Source of the DNA: an uncultured Clostridia bacterium
Lineage (GTDB): Bacteria; Bacillota; Clostridia; Lachnospirales; Anaerotignaceae
Length of the DNA: 64,000 nt
Reading direction: 5' to 3'
NCBI GenBank assembly: GCA_902477755.1
Contig: CABSIK010000007.1
Coordinates: 85,299-149,298, forward strand
Below, piece by piece: positions 32,094 through 38,236 of this stretch (position 1 is its first letter; each line of letters begins with the position of its first letter). The notes beneath the pieces are model-generated. The model did not search any database, had not been told where the DNA came from, and was given only the letters and a program-made list of their open reading frames with translations. A program made the translations under genes and the position numbers.

Positions 32094-32122
32094 TGGAAAA
32101 TAATGTTGTATCGTGTTAATAT
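32094..32122 (+). promoter_or_regulatory. Promoter of toxin mRNA, copy 1
   Basis: TGGAAA (32094-32099) and TAATAT (32117-32122), 17-base spacer. The second module has TGGAAA-17-TAGAAT at the matching place, so the boxes are conserved between copies. Confidence 0.65.
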
Positions 32123-32179
32123 AGAGCAAGGGTTACCGTTTGGCGGTTCAGTCACTTTCCCACGAGGGGAGGTGATACG

Positions 32180-32260
32180 ATGGTTACATATAATGAATTG
32201 TTTCAATTTTGTTTAGTAATCATTGGAGTTATCACCTTATGCCATCTGCATAAGAGATAA
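32180..32260 (+). CDS. Type I toxin-like membrane peptide, copy 1
   Basis: A 26-residue peptide starting MVTYNELFQFC, with one hydrophobic helix (LVIIGVITLC) and a basic end (HLHKR). It resembles the short peptides annotated as putative holin-like toxins in Firmicutes, which damage the membrane when overproduced. The very strong ribosome-binding site GGGGAGGTGAT is 100 percent complementary over AGGTGAT (32170-32176) to ATCACCT (32231-32237) within its own coding region, so translation can be shut by folding. The mRNA ends (GGGTTACCG at 32130, CGGTAACCC at 32337) can pair. The antisense RNA below overlaps its 3' part. Confidence 0.72.
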   Translation: MVTYNELFQFCLVIIGVITLCHLHKR

Positions 32261-32261
32261 T

Positions 32262-32352
32262 AAAAATCGACCGCCTAACCTGCGAAGTTAGACGGTCTAA
32301 CACCAAATTATTTTGGACTGACCGCCCTTCCAAAAGCGGTAACCCTCTTTCT
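32262..32352 (-). ncRNA. Antisense antitoxin RNA, copy 1
   Basis: On the minus strand TTGCAA (32382-32387) and TAATAT (32359-32364) with a 17-base spacer would start an RNA near 32352. It would end at the hairpin formed by 32270-32296 followed by T5. That hairpin has a G-U pair on the minus strand where the plus strand has a C-A mismatch, so it is better formed by the antisense RNA. It overlaps the toxin mRNA 3' region by about 90 bases. Confidence 0.6.
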
Positions 32353-32364
32353 AAGATTATATTA

Positions 32365-32398
32365 CAGCCTTTGCAAATAAATTGCAAGGGCTTTTTTA
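32365..32398 (+). terminator. Terminator of toxin mRNA, copy 1
   Basis: GCCTTTGCAA-ATAAA-TTGCAAGGGC followed by T6. Confidence 0.75.
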
Positions 32399-32405
32399 TT
32401 GGCTA

Positions 32406-32701
32406 GCTTATTCTTGATTCCCCATACAGCCCCGTACAAGCCCATACAAAGCCGTATATCCTACCACCTATCATTCCCCCTCCCGCTTCCGTTGCTCTCT
32501 GGCAGACGGGCAGGAAGCGGCACAGCATACCTTGCAATGGTGCAAGAATAGCCGCCGAAATTGGTACAGGTTTTGGGCGGTCTTGGTGTTGTAACTTCTT
32601 GGAACGTCCCCACTTATGGGGATGCAGTCACGTTTCTCTGAACGGCTCCCAATAAGATGGGGTCGGTCAAACCGACTTCACTTTGGCTTCCTAAGTCCAG
32701 C
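32406..32701. other. Non-coding stretch in the element
   Basis: C-rich sequence with repeated GAAGCGGCA-type motifs and a small hairpin (CCCCAC-TTAT-GGGG near 32610). No gene is seen. Confidence 0.5.
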
Positions 32702-32890
32702 TTAGCCGCCTTCCTCGTCCCGCTTCATAGCTTCCTCTATGGCTCTATTGATAAATGCGTTCATGCTTTCTCCTTGCGCTTCTGCATGGGCTCTTATCTC
32801 GTCCTTTTTGCCCTTTATAACAATCAAATTGATACGATCATAGGCTTTCGCTATATATTTATTTTGCGCTCGTGTTGATGCTTTTCCCAT
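32702..32890 (-). CDS. Small ribbon-helix-helix-like protein
   Basis: A 62-residue basic protein: MGKASTRAQNKYIAKAYDRINLIVIKGKKDEIRAHAEAQGESMNAFINRAIEEAMKRDEEGG in outline a beta strand (RINLIVIKG) followed by two helices, the Arc/MetJ ribbon-helix-helix plan. Such proteins are common small DNA-binding regulators on mobile elements of Firmicutes. AAGGAGGGGG lies upstream of the ATG. Direction is opposite to the neighbouring small genes. The target is unknown. Confidence 0.75.
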   Translation of the reverse strand: MGKASTRAQNKYIAKAYDRINLIVIKGKKDEIRAHAEAQGESMNAFINRAIEEAMKRDEEGG

Positions 32891-33251
32891 GATTTCCCCC
32901 TCCTTATCGAAAAATATGTAAAAAGTGTTATATTACAAAGTAATCATATAACACTTTCGTCATATTACGCAACTATATATATTAAACAATATCGTTGCGT
33001 AACATTTGTTTATGTTGCCTATTTCCTATCGTTGCATAATTATATATACTATCGGTAACGGTTAAGGATAACTTTCTTATATCGACAGGCATAAAAAGCC
33101 GCCGGAAGCGGCACGGGCAGACAATCAGGCGGCACAGCCCCCACAATGCCCAGGCAAATAAATAGCCACTCTCACTTTCGCCCACAAGTGGTCGAAAAGT
33201 GGAAGCGGCTGGAAGCGGGTTTCATGGGTCTTAATAATTTCCATAAACCCA
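32891..33251. other. Non-coding, partly repeated stretch
   Basis: About 33098-33215 is an imperfect copy of 31968-32075 (shared GCCACTCTCACTTTC, ACAAGTGG, GAAGCGGC and CAGGCGGC segments). The rest is AT-rich upstream sequence of the minus-strand gene at 32702. No gene is called. Confidence 0.55.
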
Positions 33252-33292
33252 TTGACAGTAACTAGTTACTATATTATAATGTAACTAGTTAC
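33252..33292 (+). promoter_or_regulatory. Promoter and double operator of the first RHH module
   Basis: TTGACA (33252-33257), 17 bases, TATAAT (33275-33280): a consensus promoter. The 12-base palindrome GTAACTAGTTAC fills the spacer (33258-33269) and recurs just after the -10 box (33281-33292), a textbook layout for tight autorepression. Confidence 0.8.
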
Positions 33293-33308
33293 AAAGGAGG
33301 TGTTTATA

Positions 33309-33482
33309 ATAGCTGATTATAGCAGAGCCGATTATATGAAAAAACGTCGTGAAACCATTGGACAATTTAGCGTATCTGTTCCTCGAGAAAAGCTGATAGC
33401 CCTAGACGAAAAGTTAAAGGCAAAGGGGCAGACTAAAACCGCTTGGCTAAACGAAAAGATAGACGAAGAAATCGGCAAATAA
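33309..33482 (+). CDS. Small RHH-like protein with an apparent ATA start
   Basis: A 57-codon frame starting IADYSRADYMKKRR, with a strand-helix-helix pattern (TIGQFSVSVPREKLIALDEKL, then AWLNEKIDEEIGK). Related element proteins begin MADYS, and AAGGAGG lies exactly 8 bases before the ATA codon at 33309, so the start codon seems to be ATA in place of ATG. An ATG twelve codons later (33345 in frame is not present; the next in-frame ATG is at 33336) lacks a ribosome-binding site. Either a very weak AUA start is used or the gene is silenced by mutation. Controlled by the double palindrome upstream. Confidence 0.6.
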   Translation: MADYSRADYMKKRRETIGQFSVSVPREKLIALDEKLKAKGQTKTAWLNEKIDEEIGK

Positions 33483-33519
33483 AAAAACAGGGTGTTCTCC
33501 CCGACCAAAGCTTGAACAC

Positions 33520-33595
33520 ACCTGTTTTGCAAGTGAAGTTTCCTTCGGTAAATATTATACCATGCCGAAGGGACTTCTTTCAACTACTGAATTTG
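33520..33595. terminator. Hairpin after the first RHH gene
   Basis: CCTTCGGTA and (T)GCCGAAGG enclose AAATATTATACCA. A closely matching block follows the second RHH gene (33909-33976), so gene plus hairpin form a duplicated module. Confidence 0.55.
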
Positions 33596-33642
33596 AAACG
33601 TAGTTCCTTCAGATGGTTTTTCCATTATTTTCCATAAACCTA

Positions 33643-33688
33643 TTGACTTTTTGTGCCACAGAATATATAATTTAATTGTGCCACAGAA
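33643..33688 (+). promoter_or_regulatory. Promoter and double operator of the second RHH module
   Basis: TTGACT (33643-33648), 17 bases, TATAAT (33666-33671). The 13-base sequence TTGTGCCACAGAA lies in the spacer (33651-33663) and again after the -10 box (33676-33688). Same plan as the first module with a different operator word. Confidence 0.75.
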
Positions 33689-33702
33689 AGTGAGGTGATG
33701 AC

Positions 33703-33870
33703 ATGAGCCCACGCACAGGCAGACCAAAAGTAGATAGCCCAAAAACAATAGAAGTAAAGGCAAGAATTGATGAAGAAACCAATGAGAGGCTAAATGAATA
33801 TTGCCGAAATCATAAGGTAACAAGAACCGATGTTGTTAGAAAAGGTATCGAAATGGTCATAAAAAAATAA
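33703..33870 (+). CDS. Ribbon-helix-helix (CopG-like) regulator
   Basis: A 55-residue protein with a clear ribbon-helix-helix: TIEVKARIDEETNERLNEYCRNHKVTRTDVVRKGIEMVIKK. The strand TIEVKARI contacts DNA and the NHKVTRTDVVRKGI turn and helix give the dimer core. It is preceded by GTGAGGTGATG and an autoregulation-type promoter with two identical operator words. Proteins like this control replication or toxin genes on small plasmids; CopG of pMV158-type rolling-circle plasmids is the classic case, which fits the HUH Rep on this element. Confidence 0.82.
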   Translation: MSPRTGRPKVDSPKTIEVKARIDEETNERLNEYCRNHKVTRTDVVRKGIEMVIKK

Positions 33871-33994
33871 CGCAAACGGGGTTGAGTTTGACGACCGTCC
33901 CGAATGCGTTATGCAAGTGAAGTTCCCTTCAGTAAATATTATACCATGCTGAAGGGACTTCTTTCAACTACTACTTTGAAAGGGGTTTTATAGT

Positions 33995-34285
33995 ATGACA
34001 AAAAACATGGAATATATTAAAAAAAGTATCACTGATATTGATATTACCGTCGAGCAGCTAGACGCACGTGCAGAGCAATTAAAGGATCTGGCTTTTACAT
34101 TATGGCATAGTATGCAGAGTACCGATTTTGGCTCCCCTGTTTCTCCCCAGCATATCAATACAGCCTTCCTTCTGTATTCATTGTTGGAGGAATTTTCAGA
34201 GGATATGTTCGAGCCTGTGACAGAACTGAATAACTTATATGCTGTTCTTAATGCAAAACAGGTAGGGGGTGAAGCGAATGTATAA
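33995..34285 (+). CDS. Hypothetical element protein
   Basis: A 96-residue acidic helical protein (MTKNMEYIKKSITDIDITVEQLDARAEQL ... LLYSLLEEFSEDMFEPVTELNNLYAVL). GAAAGGGG precedes the ATG. It overlaps the next gene by 8 bases, so three small genes (33995, 34278, 34484) are translationally coupled. Unrecognised. It shares a theme with its neighbour: a helix with xLLxELxSED-like sequence (EEFSEDMFE here, DELDSEDICVF next). Confidence 0.6.
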   Translation: MTKNMEYIKKSITDIDITVEQLDARAEQLKDLAFTLWHSMQSTDFGSPVSPQHINTAFLLYSLLEEFSEDMFEPVTELNNLYAVLNAKQVGGEANV

Positions 34286-34487
34286 AGGCATGGCAAACTT
34301 TGTCCAGCGGCGGCGGCTGGCTCTTGCGCATCATTTAGAGAGTGCCAAAGCGTACACAATGGAAGGCTTATTTTATGAGCAGATGGAAACATCTTCTAAC
34401 ATTGGTATGTTATTTAACCTATTAGACGAATTGGATTCCGAAGATATCTGCGTTTTTGGCACGTCTGAAGGCGAGGTGAAGTTATGA
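34278..34487 (+). CDS. Hypothetical element protein
   Basis: A 69-residue protein starting MYKGMANFVQRRRLALAHHLESAKAYTMEGLFYEQM and ending with LLDELDSEDICVFGTSEGEVKL. It overlaps the upstream gene by 8 bases and the downstream gene by 4 (ATGA). The ATG at 34278 is used rather than a GTG three codons earlier because AGGGGGTGAAG fits it better. Probably a helical small protein; no family is recognised. Confidence 0.6.
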   Translation: MYKGMANFVQRRRLALAHHLESAKAYTMEGLFYEQMETSSNIGMLFNLLDELDSEDICVFGTSEGEVKL

Positions 34488-34684
34488 GCAATAGAAAACT
34501 CCCTGCTCATTCGGTCGCTTGCCCTTATGCTGATCTCTGCCCAGCATCTTCTCACCCACTCAAACATCAATATATTATGCTTAATATTTTCCGCTGTATT
34601 GCTAGTATTGATGACGAGCGTTTTCTTTGGATTGTTTATGACTTTGTTAAAAATTTTGTATTTAAGCCTAAAAGTAAAGCATAA
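34484..34684 (+). CDS. Hypothetical element protein
   Basis: A 66-residue protein whose second half (NIFRCIASIDDERFLWIVYDFVKNFV) resembles the short helical pairs with DERFL-x-x-IY-x-FV seen in many phage and element proteins of Firmicutes. It starts with an ATGA overlap, evidence for translational coupling. An overlapping hydrophobic frame beginning at 34527 was considered less likely. Followed by a terminator at 34695. Confidence 0.55.
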   Translation: MSNRKLPAHSVACPYADLCPASSHPLKHQYIMLNIFRCIASIDDERFLWIVYDFVKNFVFKPKSKA

Positions 34685-34693
34685 TACAGTCGT

Positions 34694-34730
34694 TCCTAAA
34701 AGGGTACCGCAGAAGCGGATACCCTTTTTC
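34694..34730 (+). terminator. Intrinsic terminator of the small-gene operon
   Basis: AAAAGGGTACCGC-AGAA-GCGGATACCCTTTTT, a long stem with a T run, 10 bases after the last small gene. Confidence 0.85.
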
Positions 34731-35526
34731 TTTGCCCTTATACGCCCCTCTGTGCGCCCGTATGCCCTGCCCTATGTTTCCCCTTGCCCTCGTCGGCTTA
34801 CCCCCTGCCGCTTCCTGCTGGCTATCTGTGACCGTATCCAAATTACGCCCACCACCCGTCGCCGTTTGGCTACCTTTTGCCTAGGTGTCCTCTGCCTTTT
34901 CCGTTCTACTTAACTTTTATGTATACACCATGTTGTATTCATATAAGCTAGGTAGAACCGCCGTTTCGTGGTACACTTCTGTACCACAATATCTAGGGTG
35001 TAGACCGAAACAGCACCCCCTAAATTTAGGGGGTATCCCTTCCCATTTCACCCTTTGCCTTATATATCCAATGCCATTTCTAAAAAATTTTTTACGTTTG
35101 CATGCGACAGTTCCGTGTGGGAAACGCCTTCTCAATTTCCAAAACGAAGTACGGGGGGATACTTTTTTTCTTCCAGACAGCCAGCACAGGCAAAGCCCTT
35201 GCCCTCCTACACTGCCGGACTTTGCACCACTGATACATCTTGCCGCCTTGCGTTCTGGTTTCCGCTGATCTACTGCCGTCCCACTTCCCCATTGGACAGC
35301 CTTTCCCCCTTGGTCTGGCGTTCTTTTTTTATTGTGCAGTCATACAAAAATTATATGTTTCCCCGTCAAAACAACGAAAAACAATATTAAAACGACTTAT
35401 TTTTATATGTTTTTTCGTCACTTTTTTATTCCACTGATTTCTCCACAATATCCCCATGTCAGTATTTGCCGCCTTGCGTTGCCTTGTCCCGCTTCCTGCC
35501 GCTTCTCTCTGGCTCTCACAGGCTAC
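34731..35526. other. Non-coding stretch with origin-like palindromes
   Basis: About 800 bases without a supported gene. Two inverted repeats stand out: GTGGTACA-CTTC-TGTACCAC (about 34966-34985) and the perfect 20-base palindrome ACCCCCTAAATTTAGGGGGT (about 35015-35034). A related sequence (CACAATACTTAGGGTGT ... ACCCTCTAAATTTAG) is at 36534-36595. Confidence 0.6.
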
Positions 35527-36192
35527 CTAAAACCCACTCAAGTTCTTATGCTCTATATACTGTGACAGCCGTTTTCCCCTCTCTGTCCTGCTCATAGACC
35601 GCACAGCATTGTTTACAATCCCCCTTCCCTTCGCAGGCTTACAGCCTAGTACAGCCGCCATCTGGGCATAGTTATAGCCCTGATAGAAATAATAGTTTAC
35701 TGCCATCCGTTCCCCCTCTGGCAATTCCTCTACACACGCCCGCACATCTGCCCGTAACTGTTCCATATACAGGCGTTCTTCCGCTTCTTCTATGCTGTTA
35801 TGCTTATCAGGTATCAGCTCGTATAAAGTACCTTTTTCGTCCTCACTGTCCTTTATCTGCCGATCTAGGGAAGCGGCTTCATTCAACATTACCCGTCTTG
35901 ATGTCCGCACACCACAAGCCCCCCGAAAAGCGTTGTGTAAATGATATTTGATATAGGTATTGAACATATAGCCCTTTGTTTCATCATAGGCGCTGACCGC
36001 TTCCAGCATGGCAAAATAGCCTTCCTGTATTAAGTCCTCTAGCGTTACGCCTGCCCTTGCACATAAGACCGCCTTTGCCCTACACCACCGATAGGCATAT
36101 AGCCGGATAATGCCAAGCACGTTTTGCCATAGGGTCACTTCTGCCGCCTTGTCCCCCTGCTTTATACGCTTTGCCGCTTCCTCATTCGTCAT
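35527..36192 (-). CDS. Sigma-70-like (region 2 and region 4) protein of mobile-element type
   Basis: A 221-residue protein with a sigma region 2-like segment (LEDLIQEGYFAMLEAVSAYDETKGYMFNTYIKYHLHNAFRGACG, about 50-95) and a region 4-like C-terminus (ELPEGERMAVNYYFYQGYNYAQMAAVLGCKPAKGRGIVNNAVRSM, about 165-210). LIQEGYFAMLEAVSAYD is the typical -10-recognition helix pattern. The ATG at 36192 overlaps the upstream gene by 11 bases. It may direct RNA polymerase to the element's own promoters or, as in some elements, act as a positive regulator of replication genes. Confidence 0.82.
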   Translation of the reverse strand: MTNEEAAKRIKQGDKAAEVTLWQNVLGIIRLYAYRWCRAKAVLCARAGVTLEDLIQEGYFAMLEAVSAYDETKGYMFNTYIKYHLHNAFRGACGVRTSRRVMLNEAASLDRQIKDSEDEKGTLYELIPDKHNSIEEAEERLYMEQLRADVRACVEELPEGERMAVNYYFYQGYNYAQMAAVLGCKPAKGRGIVNNAVRSMSRTERGKRLSQYIEHKNLSGF

Positions 36193-36517
36193 ACATTCCA
36201 CCACACTTTCTTATATGCCTTTCCAGAGCCGCCCTTATGCCGTCTGGCGTTTCCTCTTGCCCTAAGTGCTGTGCTACATCTCGCCAACTCATATCGAGCA
36301 AATAACGGCATATAGCCGCCGTCCTTATCCGTAGGTCTGGTATCCTGTCTATGGCTGCTTTGATTGTCCGTAATTTGTAATTACATATTCTCATATCGTG
36401 GTAAAGCCTTTCTACTTCCGCTAAATCCCCCGCCGCTTCGGCTTTGTCCTTCTCGTCTAACAGTTTAATAATATCTCTGCTGATCTTCTGGGCTTCTCTC
36501 AATTCTTCCAGTGTCAC
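36182..36517 (-). CDS. Small helix-turn-helix-like protein, unknown
   Basis: A 111-residue protein: an N-terminal coiled coil (LEELREAQKISRDIIKLLDEKDKAEAAGDLAEVERLYHDM) and a C-terminal part with DLRIRTAAICRYLLDMSWRDVAQHLGQEETPDGIRAALERHIRK that reads like the sigma-4/ArpU-type helix-turn-helix used by phage late-gene regulators. GTG start at 36517 with TAGGAG ten bases upstream. Cotranscribed with and overlapping the sigma-like gene, so the two probably act together. Confidence 0.68.
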   Translation of the reverse strand: MTLEELREAQKISRDIIKLLDEKDKAEAAGDLAEVERLYHDMRICNYKLRTIKAAIDRIPDLRIRTAAICRYLLDMSWRDVAQHLGQEETPDGIRAALERHIRKCGGMYDE

Positions 36518-36533
36518 TTCTCATTCACTCCTA

Positions 36534-36600
36534 ACCACAATACTTAGGGTGTCAGCCACACTTACACCCTCTAAATTTAGTATGTCAGGACATAAGCGGC
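36534..36600. repeat. Second origin-like palindromic block
   Basis: ACCACAATACTTAGGGTGT ... ACACCCTCTAAATTTAG matches in order the block at about 34977-35034 (ACCACAATATCTAGGGTGT ... ACCCCCTAAATTTAG). It lies just past the rep stop codon. Confidence 0.6.
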
Positions 36601-36615
36601 AAGGAAGCGGCATTG

Positions 36616-37374
36616 TCAGGATGCTTTTTTTCTCGGTCTGCCCCTCGTATCATTTCCATGTATCTTGATAGCAAGTACATAATGCCGATAAATGCCCATC
36701 TGCGGATAATTAGATACACTGATTCTCACCTCTTTGTACCCCTTTGGAATCTTGATATATCCATGTCGCTTTGCGTCCTCGTACTCTACGACTTCCACTT
36801 TGGGCTGTTCTAAGTTTCGGCTGCCTATCCATATCTGCTTATAGGCTTCCAGTCCTTCTTCGTCCTCGTCCGCTTCCTTTGTCATATACTCGGCAAGCCT
36901 GCTATACCCTTCTTCGCCTGCCTGATCTTCCAAAGGTGTGATATTTACACGACCATTCCCCCATACCGCCTTGATTTCATTCGGTGTCATGTCCTGTATA
37001 TTGAGTATGACATGGTGGTGTATCTTGTTTTGCTTCCTATGCGTGCAGTATATGTATTTGACTGGCTCCGCTCCCGCCTTTTTCCGCTGCCGTTTCAACC
37101 TGCGAAAAAAGTTCCTGATCTCCCTTTGTGCCGTTTCCTCTGTCACTTTGTCCTTATATGTCAGTCCTAGCCACATATCCCCCTCTCTAAAATTGGTATG
37201 TATCATATATTTCAACTTTTCCCGCTTCCGCTTTAGGTTTATTTTTTTCTGAAGTTCAGACGTTGGATTCTCCAATGCTCCACGGCTTACCTTTTTCCCT
37301 CTTGCTTTCAGACTAAAGTATTCCCTGCAAACATATAAGTCCCCCGCCCATATTCTTTCTACGTATCTTGGCAT
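36616..37374 (-). CDS. HUH-type rolling-circle replication initiator
   Basis: A 252-residue protein. The histidine cluster in KIHHHVILNIQ near 120-126 is the HUH metal site, preceded by the conserved TYKDKVTEETAQREIRNFFRRLKRQRKKAGAEPVKYIYCTH region. A candidate catalytic tyrosine is in YSRLAEYMTKEA near 160. The C-terminus ends GNDTRGRPRKKAS. It would nick a double-strand origin and start rolling-circle copying of the excised circle. AGAGGA precedes the ATG. The promoter-terminator unit at 37460-37554 on the other strand lies across its leader. Confidence 0.8.
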   Translation of the reverse strand: MPRYVERIWAGDLYVCREYFSLKARGKKVSRGALENPTSELQKKINLKRKREKLKYMIHTNFREGDMWLGLTYKDKVTEETAQREIRNFFRRLKRQRKKAGAEPVKYIYCTHRKQNKIHHHVILNIQDMTPNEIKAVWGNGRVNITPLEDQAGEEGYSRLAEYMTKEADEDEEGLEAYKQIWIGSRNLEQPKVEVVEYEDAKRHGYIKIPKGYKEVRISVSNYPQMGIYRHYVLAIKIHGNDTRGRPRKKAS

Positions 37375-37459
37375 GGTTTATCCTCTTTTCCTGTTATATG
37401 GTCGTTATGTTAATCTTCATATCAAGGTACAAAAGGGGCTTGTACCCCTTTATTTTCCC

Positions 37460-37488
37460 TTGCTTTTTTCGATTGTTTATGATATGAT
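37460..37488 (+). promoter_or_regulatory. Promoter of the candidate antisense RNA
   Basis: TTGCTT (37460-37465) and TATGAT (37483-37488) with a 17-base spacer, pointing away from rep. Confidence 0.6.
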
Positions 37489-37494
37489 AACAGT

Positions 37495-37554
37495 ACGTAT
37501 TTTGGCAGGCGGTTGGTCACCGCCATTCCCCCATCTTTTCGATGGGGTTTTTTT
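37495..37554 (+). ncRNA. Candidate countertranscribed RNA opposite the rep leader
   Basis: Starting about 7 bases after the TATGAT box, a transcript of about 60 bases would contain a hairpin (GGCGGT-TGGTC-ACCGCC, 37508-37524) and end at a strong terminator (CCCCATC-TTTTC-GATGGGG plus T7). No coding frame lies in it. It is antisense to the stretch between the excisionase-like gene and rep, which would be the rep leader if they are cotranscribed. Confidence 0.55.
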
Positions 37555-37560
37555 ATGCCC

Positions 37561-37836
37561 TCAATTATTTACAATGCGTTTCATATACGCACCATCCATA
37601 TACCTTCTAATAGGTCTGATCTTTCCCGCTTCTGGCTGTGCCGCTTTGGAAGCGGTTCCCATTTCAAGAAACGTGTATACATTATCCATATCAACTAAAG
37701 TTTTATTGCCCACCTTTACACTGGGTATCTTTCCCTCATTGACAAGCCTTCTAAGCCCTGTCTGGGTTACTGCCGTGTGTTCGTCCGCTTGTTTTAACTC
37801 TATGTACGCTTCTTTGATTGTCCGCATCTTTGCCAT
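37561..37836 (-). CDS. Excisionase-like MerR-type helix-turn-helix protein
   Basis: A 91-residue protein with a winged-helix of the excisionase class: EAYIELKQADEHTAVTQTGLRRLVNEGKIPSVKVGNKTLVDMDNVYTFL. It has a basic C-terminal tail (KIRPIRRYMDGAYMKRIVNN). Such proteins bend the attachment site DNA to drive excision with the integrase, or act as small regulators. It lies upstream of rep on the same strand and may share a transcript with it. Confidence 0.78.
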   Translation of the reverse strand: MAKMRTIKEAYIELKQADEHTAVTQTGLRRLVNEGKIPSVKVGNKTLVDMDNVYTFLEMGTASKAAQPEAGKIRPIRRYMDGAYMKRIVNN

Positions 37837-37856
37837 ACCTTAACACCCGCTTCCTG

Positions 37857-38069
37857 TCAGTCCTCTAATAATAATTCTCTGATACCGCAGCCAAATACAA
37901 CTGCAATCTTTGCCGCAGTTCCTATTCCAATTTCCTTTTCATTCAATGCTTTGCATCTTGTTACTTGACATATCCCAACTTCTTTTTCAAATTGTTCTAT
38001 TGTCATGCCTCTCTTTGCCATAAAATCGTAAACTTTTACACCATCCAAAACAACTTTTTTACCTCTCAT
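37857..38069 (-). CDS. Small XRE-like helix-turn-helix protein
   Basis: A 70-residue protein: VKVYDFMAKRGMTIEQFEKEVGICQVTRCKALNEKEIGIGTAAKIAVVFGCGIRELLLE, a Cro-like fold. GAAAGGGTGTG precedes the ATG. It is divergent from the larger XRE repressor gene at 38237 with an AT-rich operator region between, the typical CI/Cro-like switch of an integrated element. Confidence 0.75.
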   Translation of the reverse strand: MRGKKVVLDGVKVYDFMAKRGMTIEQFEKEVGICQVTRCKALNEKEIGIGTAAKIAVVFGCGIRELLLED

Positions 38070-38085
38070 ATCTTCACACCCTTTC

Positions 38086-38232
38086 TAAATCAAAATATCA
38101 TATATTAATAAAACTATCATAAGTTGATAATCATATTATCATACATTTAATAATATTTCAATATTTTATCAATATTAACTAAATTATTTACTATTTTAAT
38201 AAACTATGTTTTAATATCTAAAAAGGAGGTTA
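38086..38232. promoter_or_regulatory. Divergent operator region of the element switch
   Basis: An AT-rich 167-base gap with GATAATCATATTATC (perfect arms GATAAT/ATTATC, near 38128-38142) and CTATCATAAGTTGATA. These are plausible binding sites for the flanking XRE proteins. Exact promoter boxes are too ambiguous to place. Confidence 0.5.
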
Positions 38233-38236
38233 TAAT

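Noticed and set aside
31772..32206. A 144-codon minus-strand frame over the CAGATTTCTTTT array and toxin leader
   Set aside because: Low-complexity Lys/Arg-rich sequence from the repeat, antisense to the toxin mRNA, with no ribosome-binding site.
33098..33215. A minus-strand peptide starting GESESGYLFAW shared with 31968-32075
   Set aside because: The similarity is at the DNA level over a duplicated stretch; neither frame has a good start or ribosome-binding site.
34527..34913. A 128-codon frame with a hydrophobic start overlapping the small gene at 34484
   Set aside because: It has no ribosome-binding site and crosses a strong terminator; the 34484 frame is coupled to its neighbour by an ATGA overlap.
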